Origin: Phragmites australis
Lineage: Eukaryota > Streptophyta > Magnoliopsida > Poales > Poaceae
Direction of reading: 5' to 3'
NCBI RefSeq assembly: GCF_958298935.1
Contig: NC_084927.1
Coordinates: forward strand, 31,322,001-31,386,000
DNA: 64,000 nt
In this document: positions 1 through 11,245 of the stretch, in pieces
Layout: every line of letters begins with the position of its first letter
Numbering within the stretch: position 1 is the first letter of the stretch
Notes under the pieces: model-generated
The model's database searches: none
Seen by the model: only the letters and a program-made list of their open reading frames with translations
What the model was told of the DNA's origin: nothing
Made by a program: the position numbers and the translations under genes

Positions 1-935
1 GTTGCACATGCTGGATCATTCGGTCAGTACAACAAAAATATAACCATTGGAGCAACAGCAAGTCTGCGAGGTTGAGGCTATAAATACCTATTCACTCAAT
101 CATTTGATGAAATATGAGTGTGCTGGAGTCCAGGAGAGCCCTTGGACATTTGAGAAGATATCCAAGCCACAAAAGTGTTTAAAGTAATCATCCAAAGCAA
201 TTAGTCACAAGATTAGTGAGTGATAAGTGCTTACAGGCCTAGAGAGAGTTGTAGCTACGTGTTGCGGCTTTAAGAGAGGATCAAGGAGATATCCTAGCTT
301 GTACCAAGAGGTACGCTAGCGCTTTGGAGTCTTAGTGACTCGCTGGTAACTTGAGTCAGAGTTGCTCAAGCTTGTTGACCCTCTGACTTGGTGTGGAGCG
401 ACAACAAGACATGTTTACGGGATGCAGAGACCCTTGCCTTGGTGGCTTAAGCTCCGAAGTGATCACGGCGGTAAGAGACTGAAAGATATGTTAGATGTGA
501 TACCTTGTCATGATGGCTTAGTGGCTCATCTGACTTGAGACCTTGCCTTGGTGGCTCAAGAGCCGTGATCAGGTATCGATCGAGAGTATATCCTTGGTGG
601 ACCTTCAACATGGATTAGGGTGGCATTCATGCCATTGATATCACAGGATAAAAATTCCTTATACCGAATTTGCTCTTTTTATTGTCTTTACGCTTCCACA
701 TTTACATACTTATAATTTACCTTTGCGCATTTAACTTCCTAGAGTAGTTTGCTAGGATTGACTATAGGTTGCAGATTGCTTTGTTCGGTAGAGTAGACAC
801 AATATAAACCTAGAGCATATTTCGGCAGAAATTGATATAGGATTATCTTGTAAAGTTTTTTAAGTCAATTAGTTTAAGTTAATTTTTTAAGTGTTCTAAT
901 TCACCCCCTCTTATGAGGTCATCGATCCCTTTACA
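1..935 (+). mobile_element. LTR (SIRE/Maximus-like Ty1-copia), 3' part, plus orientation
   Basis: The segment ends in a stretch resembling grass copia LTR 3' ends: a CACCCCCTCTTATGAGG block followed by a terminal ACA at 933-935. Bases 1-650 match, in reverse complement, the LTR at 36458-37899 (shared stress on GGTGGCTCAAG, GTGATCACGGCGG and CATCAATACCAC-type words). No coding sequence is seen. The 5' end is outside the window, so this may be a solo LTR or the 3' LTR of a longer element. Family placement rests on the look of the LTR end only. Confidence 0.6.
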
Positions 936-2185
936 AGGGTCTTCACGTCCCCGTATACGTGTCTTTCTGCTGCTTCACACTAAGTCAGAGAGTCAATAAG
1001 TTTGAGCCACCAAGACATAAGATGTGGCGAGTTATTAAGACTACAAGGTACTGATGTAACACTCGATACAAGCTATGATCACTCTTTGATCAATTTTTCA
1101 AACCACAGTGGCTAGCTACAACTCACTCTAGGCCTATAAGCACTAATCACTCTCTAATCTTGTGCTTAATTACCTTGGATGTTTACTTTAAGCACTCTGA
1201 TGGCTTAAATGTTTTCTCAAGTGTATATGAGCTTCCACTAGACTTCAGTGGCATGTCACATCTTTCGATCATTGAGTGGAGAGGTATTTATAGCCTCAAA
1301 CTCGCATACTAGCCGTTTTCCGAACAACTCAGAAAAGCTGTTAACATCAGATTATCCGGTGAGAACAGTAATACTAACATCGAATCATTCGGTGAGTACA
1401 ATCTCATAAACTAGCCGTTGAAACTCCACTCACTGCCTCTGTGAACCCCACACACTCCAGTGTGCCTTCAAATCCATCACCGAACCTTCCGCTGAGTTAT
1501 CTTGAGCCAACCGAACCTTTGAAACCTCTTTGTGAAAAATACTCCGGTGTATTCATCTGGTGTTCATTTTATTCACACCGGACCATCTGGTAAGTTGAAT
1601 TTTCTCTTCTTTTCCCTGGAAATGCTCTGGTGCATCTATATCTGTGATCACCAGACTATCCGATGAGTTGATCTTTATTCTTCAGTACTTGCAGTCATCT
1701 ATGCAAGAAATGCTTCGGTGCTATATTTCGGTGTGCACAAACCAAACATCGGACCATCTGGTGAGTTGATCTTCAGTCTTTTGTACTTACATTCTTCTCT
1801 GCAAGAAATACTCCGGTGCTATCCAGTGCAGATCACCAGACTATACGGTGAGGTTCTCAGCCTTCTCCTCTTCGTCAGAAATACTCCGGTGAGTTTTAAC
1901 ACACAGATAATCAGACCTTCCGGTGAGTTATCAGGCTTCACTTTGCCTCCAGACACAATATTTCGGTGAGTGCACACTTCTCTACATCGGACCTTTGGTG
2001 GAGCAAATCTTTCTGAAACTTCTACAATTTAATCAAATTTTATCCTGACTGTAATAACTTCTTAATATATTATATTCATAAGACCTATTAATATATATTC
2101 TTGACAAACATATTAGTCATAATAATTATATTATTATTAATCATCAAAATTACAATTATAATCTAATAAAATTATTTTTGCTACA
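936..2185 (-). mobile_element. LTR of the same family, minus orientation, truncated
   Basis: In reverse complement it starts TGTAGCAAAAAT at 2185 and matches the LTR at 36458-37899 along most of its length. At 936 it abuts the terminal ACA of the plus-oriented LTR. The simplest reading is that the plus-oriented element inserted into this LTR, whose remaining part would lie left of the window. The interior (1340-1990) holds many short imperfect palindromes of the type CCGGATGATCCGG. No coding potential is supported. Confidence 0.6.
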
Positions 2186-2339
2186 CTTAAAAAAAAAGCA
2201 ACCGCCTCCCTAGCCCATCGTCTCCCGCTGTTTCTTCCTCGCCTGATCCATAGACCTCGTTTTCAGAGACAGGAGACGTGGCCAAATTATGCACGAGGAG
2301 CTGACACGCACTCTCTTTCTTCAACAGTTCGATGGCTCC

Positions 2340-2790
2340 TCCGCTGATAGCTACGGGCTCGTTGCCACCCAAGGGACAGTGGCCCGCGGGGAGTGAATTG
2401 GCTGTGAGCCCGCGCACCTGCCCTCACTGATTGACACGATTTTGTTTGATTTTATTTTTCTAGCCATTGTTGGTGCGATGTCAGAGTTGAGTTGTGGCAG
2501 GCTGTCAATTCAATGTGTGCTAGCACTTGCTGAAGCCGCACAGCTGTGTGGAAAGATTAATTATCTTACAATTTTTTTCTTAATAGGTGGAAGAGTTATG
2601 TATGTTTGTATTATAGAAAGAAAAAAATATATTTGAGTTACAACGCGAGACTGACTTGCCTGCTTTAAACTCGATCTATAGTGTTAGAACTGACATCCCT
2701 TTACTTGACTAAAAGCCATCGATCAAAGACCCAGAACCTGAGATGAATTATTACTCCACGACGGCTACACGTAACAGTCTAAGCAGAAAT
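2340..2790. repeat. Paralogous low-copy block, part 1 (copy of 45700-46350 and 47070-47096)
   Basis: Non-repetitive sequence that recurs with small indels at 45700-46350, for example the words GACACGATTTTGTTTGATT, GTTACAACGCGAGACTGAC and CCTGAACCTGAGATGAATT. The final piece (GTAACAGTCTAA) rejoins the paralogue at about 47070. No gene is recognised. It is the left end of the spacer that lies upstream of the bHLH gene in the right-hand copy. Confidence 0.7.
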
Positions 2791-2814
2791 AAATTGAGAA
2801 ATTAAGTTAAAATA

Positions 2815-4140
2815 TATCTTATTTTAAATGTGATATGTGATTAAAAAGTTGTTAATTTGGTTTGATGGTTTTGGATTGTATGGATATGTTTATGTATTAC
2901 AATTATGATTATGACTGACTAAAGTTATGGACAAAATAAAGTTGATATTTTTATCTCTGAGTCTAGAAAAATTTGTCTCACCGGATGACCCGATGTTCAG
3001 AAAAGTGAACTTGTCGGATGGTACCGTGCTAAGAATGTTTCACGTTAGAGTATTTCAGTGCAGAAGCAAGATTTGAAGTGTACCACGGATGATCCGGTGA
3101 TGGAAAGCTGGAGACGCCGAATTAATTTTTCCGGAGAGGTTGCAAAACGTGTCTGAATTTGTGAGTATCAGAGTTGACATTTTTATCTCTGAGTCTAGAA
3201 AAATTTGTCTCACCGGATGATCAGATGTTCAGAAAAGTGAACTCGCCAGATGGTCCAGTGTTCAGATGATTTCACACTGGAGTATTTCAGTGCAGAAGTA
3301 AAAATTGAAGTGTACACCGGATGGTCTGACGATAGGAAGCTGGACACGCCGGACTAATTTTTCTAGAGAGGTTGCAAAACGTATCTGGTAGGGATGTACA
3401 TACCGGATGGTCTGGCGATTGGATTTGTGAGTATCGGATGTTTTACCAAAGCATTTGTTTTAGAGAGGTTGTAAAATGGTTTCTGGTGAGATTGTACTCA
3501 CCGGAGGCTTTACCGGAGCATTTGTTCTAGAGAGGTTGTAAAATGGTTTCTGGTGAGATTGTACTCACTGAATGATCCGGTGATGAGTAATGTAAGCACA
3601 TGAGACTTCAACATAGCATTTTTCAAGAGGTTTACAGAGCAGGAAGAGATGTACAAATCGAATGATTCGGTGCTCAAACTGAGGGTGACACCGGATCATC
3701 TGATGTTTACGTTTTGTGCAGGTAATTGATGCAACTTGACGGTCAATGACGGGATGATCAGGACTAAATAGGGTACTTGGTGCCGAATAATCAAGGAGGT
3801 CGAACGAAGTTAAAGGTGATCTTAGTTGTACATATGGAGTTCAAGCAAAATGTGAGAAGACAGAGATTTTTTCCTCTATTGACTCTTGTTTCGTTGCGAG
3901 TTTTTCTTTTTCATTGCGATTTTCATTTTGGTAAGAGAGCTGAGATTTTTTACTATGTTAAAGTGGTTTTTCTTATTGCCAGAGGCATAAAATTTACATT
4001 TAAAATTATTCTTGAATTATTTTGTCCCTAAATCATCAACTTGAAGAGTTTCTTCGTTCAATAACTATATTATTGATATAAGTGTTCATTTCTCAAATTG
4101 TAAGTTTTTTTTATGCATGACGCATGCATTAGTTTTTAAT
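2815..4140 (+). mobile_element. LTR of a second copia-like family, with internal CCGG-palindrome repeats
   Basis: The two ends match the LTRs at 40501-42525 (plus) and 49340-50712 (minus), sharing TGCAGGT(A/G)ATTGATGCAACTTG and the AATCAAGGAGGTCG words near 3720-3800. Between 2941 and 3710 lies an expansion absent from the other two copies. It is a repeat of about 233 bp (both copies start GTTGATATTTTTATCTCTG or close to it, at 2941 and 3174) plus shorter repeats, each carrying sequences like ACCGGATGATCCGGTG. Boundaries are approximate and no TSD was found. Confidence 0.55.
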
Positions 4141-4324
4141 AGAATATAATGTTCAAATTTATCCATAAAAGTCATACTTTTTTACAAGATATTTTGGTAC
4201 AACGTATTTCTCTTGACTTTTTACTTCCACGTATTGTTCTAAGACGTGTCAGATAAAAGATTAAAAAAATTATAAAAAAATAATAAAATATCTATTCATC
4301 TTCTCAGATTATTGTTCTCCATCT

Positions 4325-5800
4325 TACACAAAAATAGCTGATAGCCACTGGGCACCGCTCCCCTACTTTAATTCGCACATTCCATTCTACAAACAGGACA
4401 ACACGACCTGTGCCTCCACAATGCTGTATGCGTACCTCCGGAACAGAAGATCGGACGCCGCCGCGCGCTCCGAATTCCGATTGCACCGTCGATACAAGCA
4501 CACGTTTCATGATCCATGGGGGCGGAGTTGTAGTTGCAAGCATCGGCTATTAGCGATCGCACGGCGGCCATGCGTGTCGACAAATGACAGGCCTTTGTTT
4601 GTTTCCAACCGAAGCCATGGTCTCTCGCCACATCACGAGACCTCTTCAGAGACACGCTCGTTTTATTTTGTCTCTACTCCTGTGTCGTGTACCCTCTTCA
4701 TGCCAGCTACCACAGCACTACAAGATAAGCAATGCCGTCACAACTCGCTAATAGCTTGTTCAGCCCGTGCCCAGAATGATTTGCCCCAAAATTAAGTAAT
4801 AATTAACGTGTATCAGTGTTCATTGTTGCCACTTAATTGGCCTTGCTGATTCTCACTGAAGTAGTGAAGCGTTCATGTCATGGCCCATGCTCATTTTCCA
4901 TTCGAATACAAGTATTGATGAGTCTTGGTTCATGTAGATGAGTACACCAGATATAGTGTATTTATATGTTCAATTTCCACGGTCTGACAGGAGCAAGACG
5001 AAGATGGCAGCGATGGCATTGATTCCACTACAGGCAGAAAACCAATCGGGAATTTACGAGTTACAGCGACCCATCTACCAATCCACGGACACAGATCCTC
5101 TGCAGTTGTCGGCAACTGCAGAGAGCTACAGTGTCGTGCATTAAGAGCACTTCACAGCCCTTGATTTGGAGATGGATGGACTGGATCAATCGCTACAGTA
5201 ACGCTACAGTAGAATCGAACACTGCTGATACATTAACCTACAGTAAACAGTGATTAATTAATGGAGAGAACTGTAACAACAGACTCATATTACTGTGCAA
5301 ACAGTAATCCTCTGCATTAATCATCATTAATGCAGAGGATCCGTGTCCTCAATCCACATCGCGATGTTGCAATGAAGAATCCCGAACACCTAACGCTCCT
5401 TCCAGAGTAAATTTCCCTGGCTCCACTGGTCCCCGTCTCCGACCAGCTAGTTTCAAACTTTCAATGCACGGGCCAGTAGCCATTTTCCTGTCGTACAAGC
5501 AACGGTGGTTTCTATGTTCATCCGCTATTACTGAGCACCTCACTATCCATGCCGGCTACAAACTAGCATCACTATCTGTTTCAAAATCAGCGGTAAAAGA
5601 ATGAACAGTAATAATATGGTACTATCACTGTCTGTTTTAAAGCTAACATGCATGGCGAGCCGCCGGATCATTTGATGAAGCATGCGGTAACTCAGCAGCG
5701 AGACGACTTGATCGATTGATGCCACCATAATCAAATGACGGTAGGAAAATTAGAGCTGAGGAAAGAGTTGAAAGAATGCATAACAGCCGGAATAGGTAGG
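4325..5800. repeat. Paralogous low-copy block, part 2 (copy of 47097-48120)
   Basis: Collinear with 47097-48120 apart from the MITE at 5087-5348 and divergence after about 5560. Short open frames exist on both strands, but none is shared in frame between the two copies, so I do not call a gene. A diverged third copy of the first 230 bases lies at 23640-23850. Confidence 0.7.
5087..5348. mobile_element. MITE, 262 bp, hAT- or Mutator-like, with TSD
   Basis: Terminal inverted repeats are GGACACAGATCCTCTGCA at the left and TGCAGAGGATCCGTGTCC at the right. Flanks are CCAATCCAC (5078-5086) and TCAATCCAC (5349-5357), a 9-bp duplication with one mismatch or a perfect 8-bp one. The paralogous site at 47865-47875 carries a single CCAATCCAC, which is the empty site. 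The 8/9-bp duplication fits hAT or Mutator families. The interior is non-coding. Confidence 0.85.
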
Positions 5801-5827
5801 GAGCGGAGTTGGTGGCTCTGGAAGCGC

Positions 5828-5945
5828 GGCGTCTCCGTGAGGACGTCGGGCGGATTCTAGAATCCCGCGTGCGGCGCATGGACGGGACGCCTGCTCGGCG
5901 TCTCCGCGAGGACGACGGGCGGATTCCAGAATCCCGCGTGCGGCA
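5828..5945. repeat. Local tandem duplication, 69-bp period
   Basis: The segment starting GGCGTCTCCGTGAGGACG (5828) is repeated from 5897 (GGCGTCTCCGCGAGGACG), both ending at GAATCCCGCGTGCGGC. The paralogue at 48148-48197 has a single copy, so the duplication occurred on this copy only. Confidence 0.8.
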
Positions 5946-6002
5946 ACAAGCTACGGCAGCTTTCGTTGGTGGAGACTTCAGGTGGCTTCCGGGAACAGGG
6001 TT

Positions 6003-6641
6003 TACTATGTGTCCCAGTTCCTGATTTCGGCTACAATAGTTAAATTTCAAAAATCAAAACAGAGAGGTTAACATTAAGGTAGAGATAAAAATTTTAAATT
6101 ATGTAGGAGGTAGACTCGATAAGATGTAGCACCTAAGGAACGAAGTTTAAAGGCAAAGTTCAAAAGTCGAATGGGTACGACGAAGCCCAAAGGAGGAAGA
6201 ATATAGCGAAGTCCTCAAACCGAAGGAGTACGGCGAAGCATGAAGGATGAAGAGTGTAGCAAAGTTTTAATGACGAATGGGTGCAATGATGCTCGAAGGA
6301 CGAAGCATCTAGCAGAAGTTCTGAAGCCGAAGAAAGTCGACGTAAGGACAGCAATCCCAACAAAGGGATCAGGACAAAACCTTCAAAGACACGGGTCAAA
6401 ATTTGGTTGCTTAGGATAATATAGATAGACAATGATTATAATATCTTTAAGATACTAAAATATTTTATAATATCCTAAGAATATTCCTATGAACCTTGGT
6501 TTTAATATGAAGGCAACGGAATGGTTAGGTATACCTATAAATACCTTTATTTATCTAAGATAAGTAAAGAGAAGCAGTTATTATACCAACAATAATCATA
6601 ATATTCAATGTGTTGCGATTACATCACAACACATATGTTAG
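6003..6641. mobile_element. Unclassified insertion element, LTR- or MITE-like
   Basis: Relative to the paralogue at 48260-48275, where GGTTTAC is followed directly by AGATGTTAGTTTCC, this copy has about 640 extra bases. The insert begins TATGTGT and ends ACACATA, its reverse complement. The part from 6123 recurs at 51373-51888. No open frame or reverse transcriptase is seen. The TG...CA ends inside those termini would also fit a solo LTR. No clear TSD was found. Confidence 0.5.
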
Positions 6642-6810
6642 TTTCTTTTTTTTTTTTCTTTTCTGAAACAAGACTATGATGGTAAGATCAGCTCATGCAT
6701 ACAAGCATAATAAAGAAATAAAAAAAGAGACTCATCTTTTCTTGCGTGCTAGCTGCCTAGCTCTACTCTGAAATCCAAGCTATTTTAGCAAGATCTTTAT
6801 AGAGAATAAG

Positions 6811-7050
6811 ATCATCTTTAATCATATTTTTTTATTTTATTCTCTTTTTATTCTCTTTTTCGTTCCTATTCTTTTTATTTTCTTTTATCTCTAATAACTT
6901 CCCTCAAGAGAAATGAGAGAATCCTTAAAAAAATAAACTTAGCAATTCCTTCGTAATAAAAATCGTGAAAAAAAAAACTATTAAAATATAAAAAATAAAA
7001 ATTCTTTCACAATAAAAATTTAGACCGCGAAGAAAAACCTTAGCCATGAT
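6811..7050. mobile_element. AT-rich insertion, 240 bp, with 5-bp TSD
   Basis: Flanked by ATAAG at 6806-6810 and 7051-7055. The paralogue at 52043-52060 reads straight through (GAGAATAAGGTCATCC). The ends are ATCATC and CCATGAT, a very short inverted repeat. It has no coding capacity. The class is uncertain. Confidence 0.55.
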
Positions 7051-8308
7051 ATAAGGTCATCCATCAAGAAATAAAGCTCGCTGATATTGCGCAACCATGG
7101 ACCATCGAACACGAGCATGATTTGACAGATGCAAACTAGTATGCATTTATGGAGTGCCAACTCGGCAACATCCAACAGGAGCATTTCAGATTGCAGAGCT
7201 AGTTCCAGTGTATGCCATACGGACTTGGTTCAATGTCGATGCACTTCAATAGTAGGCGTATGGTCCTTTGATTGTCTCCCCCATTTGCAGTTACCTGAGG
7301 TATCAATATTCAATATAGACGGTACCGGTTTGCCGCAAGCATATTCTCGCATGGTAATCTGCCCCCCTGGGCCTGGGGTTTAACTGCAGATGTTTACAGC
7401 AAGTCCCTCCCCTGGACCTTGGTTTTAACTGCAAAAACTAACAGCGAGCCAAAGAAAGATAAGACCATCTCCAACAGCTACCTCAAATTTTCATCCTCAA
7501 AATACTATTACAGCATCCCTTATCACTATTACAGCATTCTCTATCCCTAACACTGTAGCAGTACTGTATCACTGAATACAGACTCTGTTGGAGACGAATT
7601 TCCAGTGCTACAGTACACCGCAAAGTACTGTAGCACTGGAATTTTCATATTTGCAGATCCTGTTGGAGATGGCCTAAGTACTGAATCAAACAGAAATTAG
7701 TTTCTTGGGTAAATTATACATTGTAGCTTATCCTTATGCTGACAATTTGTGGAGACCTGGAAAGCCCGCTCCATGGCAGCAAAGCAGAAGAGCAAAGAAG
7801 AAACAGTAGGTTTTGATCAGACCAAGTAGCTGATAATCAAGCATATGTTTTGATCAATATACAATTGTACGTGTTTCCATTTACGTGTTTCCATCTGAAC
7901 ATTTCCTTACGAAACTGAAGGGCGCCCTGAAAGTACCATGTACACCTCATAAAATGTGGAGAAGAGCATCCTGCAAACATCAGGTGATGAAACTGCAGAT
8001 GTACTGCTACATACATAGCATGATTTGGGCCCTTTTTGCATCTGTGTTCTTTGAAGGAGAACATCAGCCCAAGCCAAGAAGCTGCAGCAGGCCCGTGATG
8101 ACAATTTTTTATACTTATTAATACATGATTTACCAGTAAGAAACAAACTAGAGGCATGTTTGGTACTTCAGTTGGACAACTGAAGATAAGCCCATACAGA
8201 CCTCAGAAGATTTTGTTCCCTAGACGGATGCACGTGCTCTACTGTCTCATTTCATCAGTTGTGACTTGTGAGACCCAAATGCGGCATGCAAACTTAAGTT
8301 TGAACGAA
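7051..8308. repeat. Paralogous low-copy block, parts 3-4 (copies at 48865-49150 + 50713-51369 and 51890-53344)
   Basis: Nearly collinear with 52060-53344, and with the C copy at 48865-51369 once its LTR insertion is removed. Bases 7700-8308 lie immediately downstream of the gene X stop codon on the minus strand, so they may be its old 3' flank or UTR. Open frames of 80-108 codons run across 7837-8157 on both strands and are partly conserved, but they match no family I know, so no CDS is called. Confidence 0.65.
7463..7674. mobile_element. Tourist-like MITE, 212 bp, TSD TAA
   Basis: The left terminus GACCATCTCCAACAGCTACC and the right terminus TGTTGGAGATGGCC form an inverted repeat. TAA flanks it at 7460-7462 and 7675-7677. 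The paralogue near 52722 has AAAGATAACTTTG, an empty site with one TAA. A 3-bp TAA/TTA duplication is characteristic of PIF/Harbinger-derived Tourist elements. Confidence 0.85.
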
Positions 8309-9072
8309 CTACTGTAGCAAATCAGGCTGAGCTTGAAGAACATTTTTCATCAAACGAGGGTGGCTCTCGCTCTCCGCGTCCATCATGTCATAGAACAAGG
8401 GCGACGCGTTGTCATAGGTGGAGTAGTTCTGCACCAAGAGCTTCTTGGCCTTCCCTACCCAGATAAGCTCTGTCACCTCTTGCCAGTGCTCAACAATCTT
8501 AGCCTCACCGGCAGCCATCTGCGTGGTGTTGGTCTTCTGCGTAACATCGAGTTCTTCGAGGTTCTTGACCTCAATGACGCGCTTCACGTCAGTCGAAAAC
8601 CCCCCCAGTGCAAGAACCTCTCGTTGTGTCTGGCCGCCCTGGGCTCGCGGCGGCCTTCAAGATCTCGTCATCGCATAGTACCTTTGCAATTGTCAAGATC
8701 GACCTGCATCCTGATCTCCTCGATGAGTTCCTCCGCGGACGCGCCACGGAAAGCCACAAGCGCGCACCGCTGCGTCCCGTCGAGAGACTCCAAAAGCATG
8801 CATGTCGTTTTTGTCAACCACCTGGAGATGCCTTAGCTTATTTACCACTCTAATCTACTGTTATTGATGTAGATGGTCTCATAATTCATTAACATGAATA
8901 GCATCGTAATTAAATGGTCAATCTTTTCAATGATAAATTATCAATTTATTCGCGCCCCACGGTGAACCATATCACTACCCAAAGCCTGCTATGCTCCAGG
9001 AGGAAAATGGCCTCCTTCGCCTCCTCTTCTGCCTGGGCGAGCGACGGCGATAGAACCGGTGGCGGCGAATGC
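8309..9072 (-). pseudogene. Gene X fragment, copy A (unrecognised protein)
   Basis: I do not recognise this family. The minus strand encodes the same C-terminus as the 53 kb copy: a hydrophilic, probably helical stretch with AEAKIVEH, KKLLVQNYSTYDN and FYDMMDAE words, ending LQAQPDLLQ and a stop at 8309-8311. Copy A lacks about 22 bases near 8685 that copies B and D keep, which breaks the frame. A non-coding stretch of about 130 bases (8850-8990) separates it from an upstream coding-like piece ending at 9072, where copy B begins. It is most likely a dead fragment. Confidence 0.55.
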
Positions 9073-9964
9073 CTTGAAGAACATTTTTCATCAAACGAGG
9101 GCGCCTCTTGCGTTCTGCATCCATCATGTCATAGAACGACGGCGACGCGTCATCGTAGGTGGAGTAGTTTTGCACCAAGAGCTTCTTGGCCTTAACTACC
9201 CGGATAAGCTCCATCACCTCCTGCAAGTGCTCAACGATCTTAGCCTCACTGGCAGCCATATGCGCGGTGTTGGTCTTCTGCGTTGCGTCAAGTTCTTCGA
9301 GGTTCTTTCCCTCGAGACGCACTTGGCGTTGGCTGAAACCCCTGAGTGCAAGAACCTCTCGCTGTGTCTGGCCGTCCTGGGCTCCCGGCGGCCTTCAAGA
9401 TCTTGTCGTCGCACAGTACCTTTGTGGCCTCCCAGAAGGGCCCGTTCGCCTTGTCAAGATCGACCTGCGTCCTAATCTTCTCGCTGAGTTCCTCCGCGAA
9501 TGCGCCACGGAATGCCGCAAGGGTGCACCGCTCTGTCCCGTCGAGAGACTCCACAAGCATGCATGTCGATGTTTTTGTTACCGCCCGGAGATGCCTTAGC
9601 TTATTTACCACTCTAACCTACAATTATTGATTTAGATGGTCTCATAATTCATTAACATAAATAATATTATAATTAAATGGTCAATCTTTTCAATAACAAA
9701 TTATTAATTTATTTGCACCCCTCGGTGAACCATATCACTACCCTGAGCCTGCTATGCTCCAGGAGGAAAATGGCCTCCTTTGCCTCCTCTTCCGTTTGGG
9801 TGAGCGACGGCGATGGAACCAGTGGCGGTAACGCATGAATGCCCAAGTGCGACGAACGCCTTGACCCTGAAGGCTTCCTTGCGGTGCGTGAGGCAACGGT
9901 GGCGCTCCGATCGAGGTGAGATGATGGCTGGGAGGAGGCCACGATACGGGTTGCCATCAAGCTT
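9073..9964 (-). pseudogene. Gene X fragment, copy B (tandem duplicate of A)
   Basis: The sequence restarts at 9073 with CTTGAAGAACATTTTTC, matching 8332, and then follows copy A at an offset of 741-763 bases. Minus-strand words KIVEHLQEV, KKLLVQNYSTYDD and VDLDKANGPFWEA are conserved. The C-terminal tail is lost at the junction. The match to the 53 kb copy stops at 9964 (GTCAAGCTT), where unrelated sequence begins. Frame differences between its parts indicate a pseudogene. Function unknown. Confidence 0.55.
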
Positions 9965-11190
9965 CATTGCTGCATATCCTCTCGCTCGAAGCTCCTTCCA
10001 CCGCTTCGGCTTGCATTAGGGGGAGGCGGCACCGTGTCGGTCCCGACTCTTGACGTTCGCGTTGCTCCTCCCTTGCTCAGTCACTTCCTCTATGTAAGTT
10101 GGACCGTGGGGAGCTTCATGACGCTAGGAAGGCCGTGGGACGATACGGCTGCGAGGTGGTGGCGTTGCGTCCAATGGTGGCGGCACAATGCCAGTTCTGG
10201 CTCTTGGCGTATGCGTTGCTCCGCATCTTGCCCGACCTCCCCTCTTCTGCAGATTGGACCCGTGGAGAGCTTCGTGATGATGGGATGGCCGTGGGATGAC
10301 ACATCTACGAGGTGGCGGCATAGCTGTTACTTTGGTCATAGCCCTTGCGGGGTTGGCCATGCCCGAGGGGTGAAGAGTGGGAGACGTTGATGAAATCTAT
10401 GCCTGGTTTTGGCCAGCATCATGATGGTGATGCCCTCAGGCATCGTTCTCCTCTTTAGAGGCGTTATCAAGGCGTCTCCCCTCCCCTAGAGCTTTTGGGT
10501 GAAAACCTAGTTTCGGGCAACCGGATGAGTGACAACAGCAACTCGACATCGCGTCCTCCTTGGAATCATCGCTTTGTAGGCCTAGTTCTCGCCTCACGGT
10601 GGTCGTCAGCGTAATGGCAGCTTGGTCGAGTTTGATTCAAACTGCCAGCTTTTTTGTAGGTTTACTCCTACATCCTCGATTCATGGTGTCTCTTCATTCT
10701 GGATTGACATTTCTTGACAACAATTTGTTTTAATGTGCGCTCCTCCGAAGTGACACGCTGCCGACCTATGTGGCAAAGAGGCGCAATGTGGGAGCAAGGC
10801 TCAACCGACCGAGTTGTGTTGTGGCGGTATGGGAACAGGGCTCAACCAATAAAGTTAAAAGGGAAACAATAGTTTTGTTGGTTGACACGTGAGTTGAGTT
10901 GTGTTGGATTTATCTATTGTCTAGTTTATGCTTTTTAGTGTCAGCGTCTATTTCGAGTTGAGGGTTGTATTGTCGTCTAAGGTTGTCTGTCGGTTTTCTT
11001 TTAAACCATGCAGTTATAAAGTTTTTGAACTCTGTTTCTTATAAAGTGAGTCAATTCTCTTCTTCTATAAAAATATCAGCAATCCCACTGTTGTCCTTTC
11101 GAAAAAAAAATAGTTGATACTTAGTTTAGCTGTTCTGAATTACTTATAGTTACATGCCAGATCCAGATGAGCAAATAGAGGATTCAATCA
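9965..11190 (+). repeat. Repeat-like DNA with tandem duplication and LINE-like 3' tail
   Basis: Not present in the paralogous copies at this position, so it probably inserted or was captured. Bases 10046-10360 contain two diverged copies of a segment of about 155 bp (CTCTTGACGTTCGCGTTGCTCC and CTCTTGGCGTATGCGTTGCTCC starts). From about 10700 the sequence resembles the T-rich 3' end of a plant LINE, finishing in CCTTTCGAAAAAAAAA at 11093-11110. I see no reverse transcriptase and no matching TSD. Bases 11111-11190 hold nothing recognisable. Confidence 0.3.
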
Positions 11191-11245
11191 TGTCTTGACT
11201 CTTGACTCATCTAAGGACACACAATGGCACTCGAATCAAAGGCCA

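Noticed and set aside
4421..4795. 124-codon open frame in the paralogous block
   Set aside because: The frame is not kept in the copy at 47190-47500, so there is no sign of coding constraint.
7837..8157. Open frames of 79-108 codons on both strands, conserved at 52862-53188
   Set aside because: Conservation is explained by recent duplication. Copy C carries a deletion that breaks the frame, and the region lies downstream of the gene X stop.
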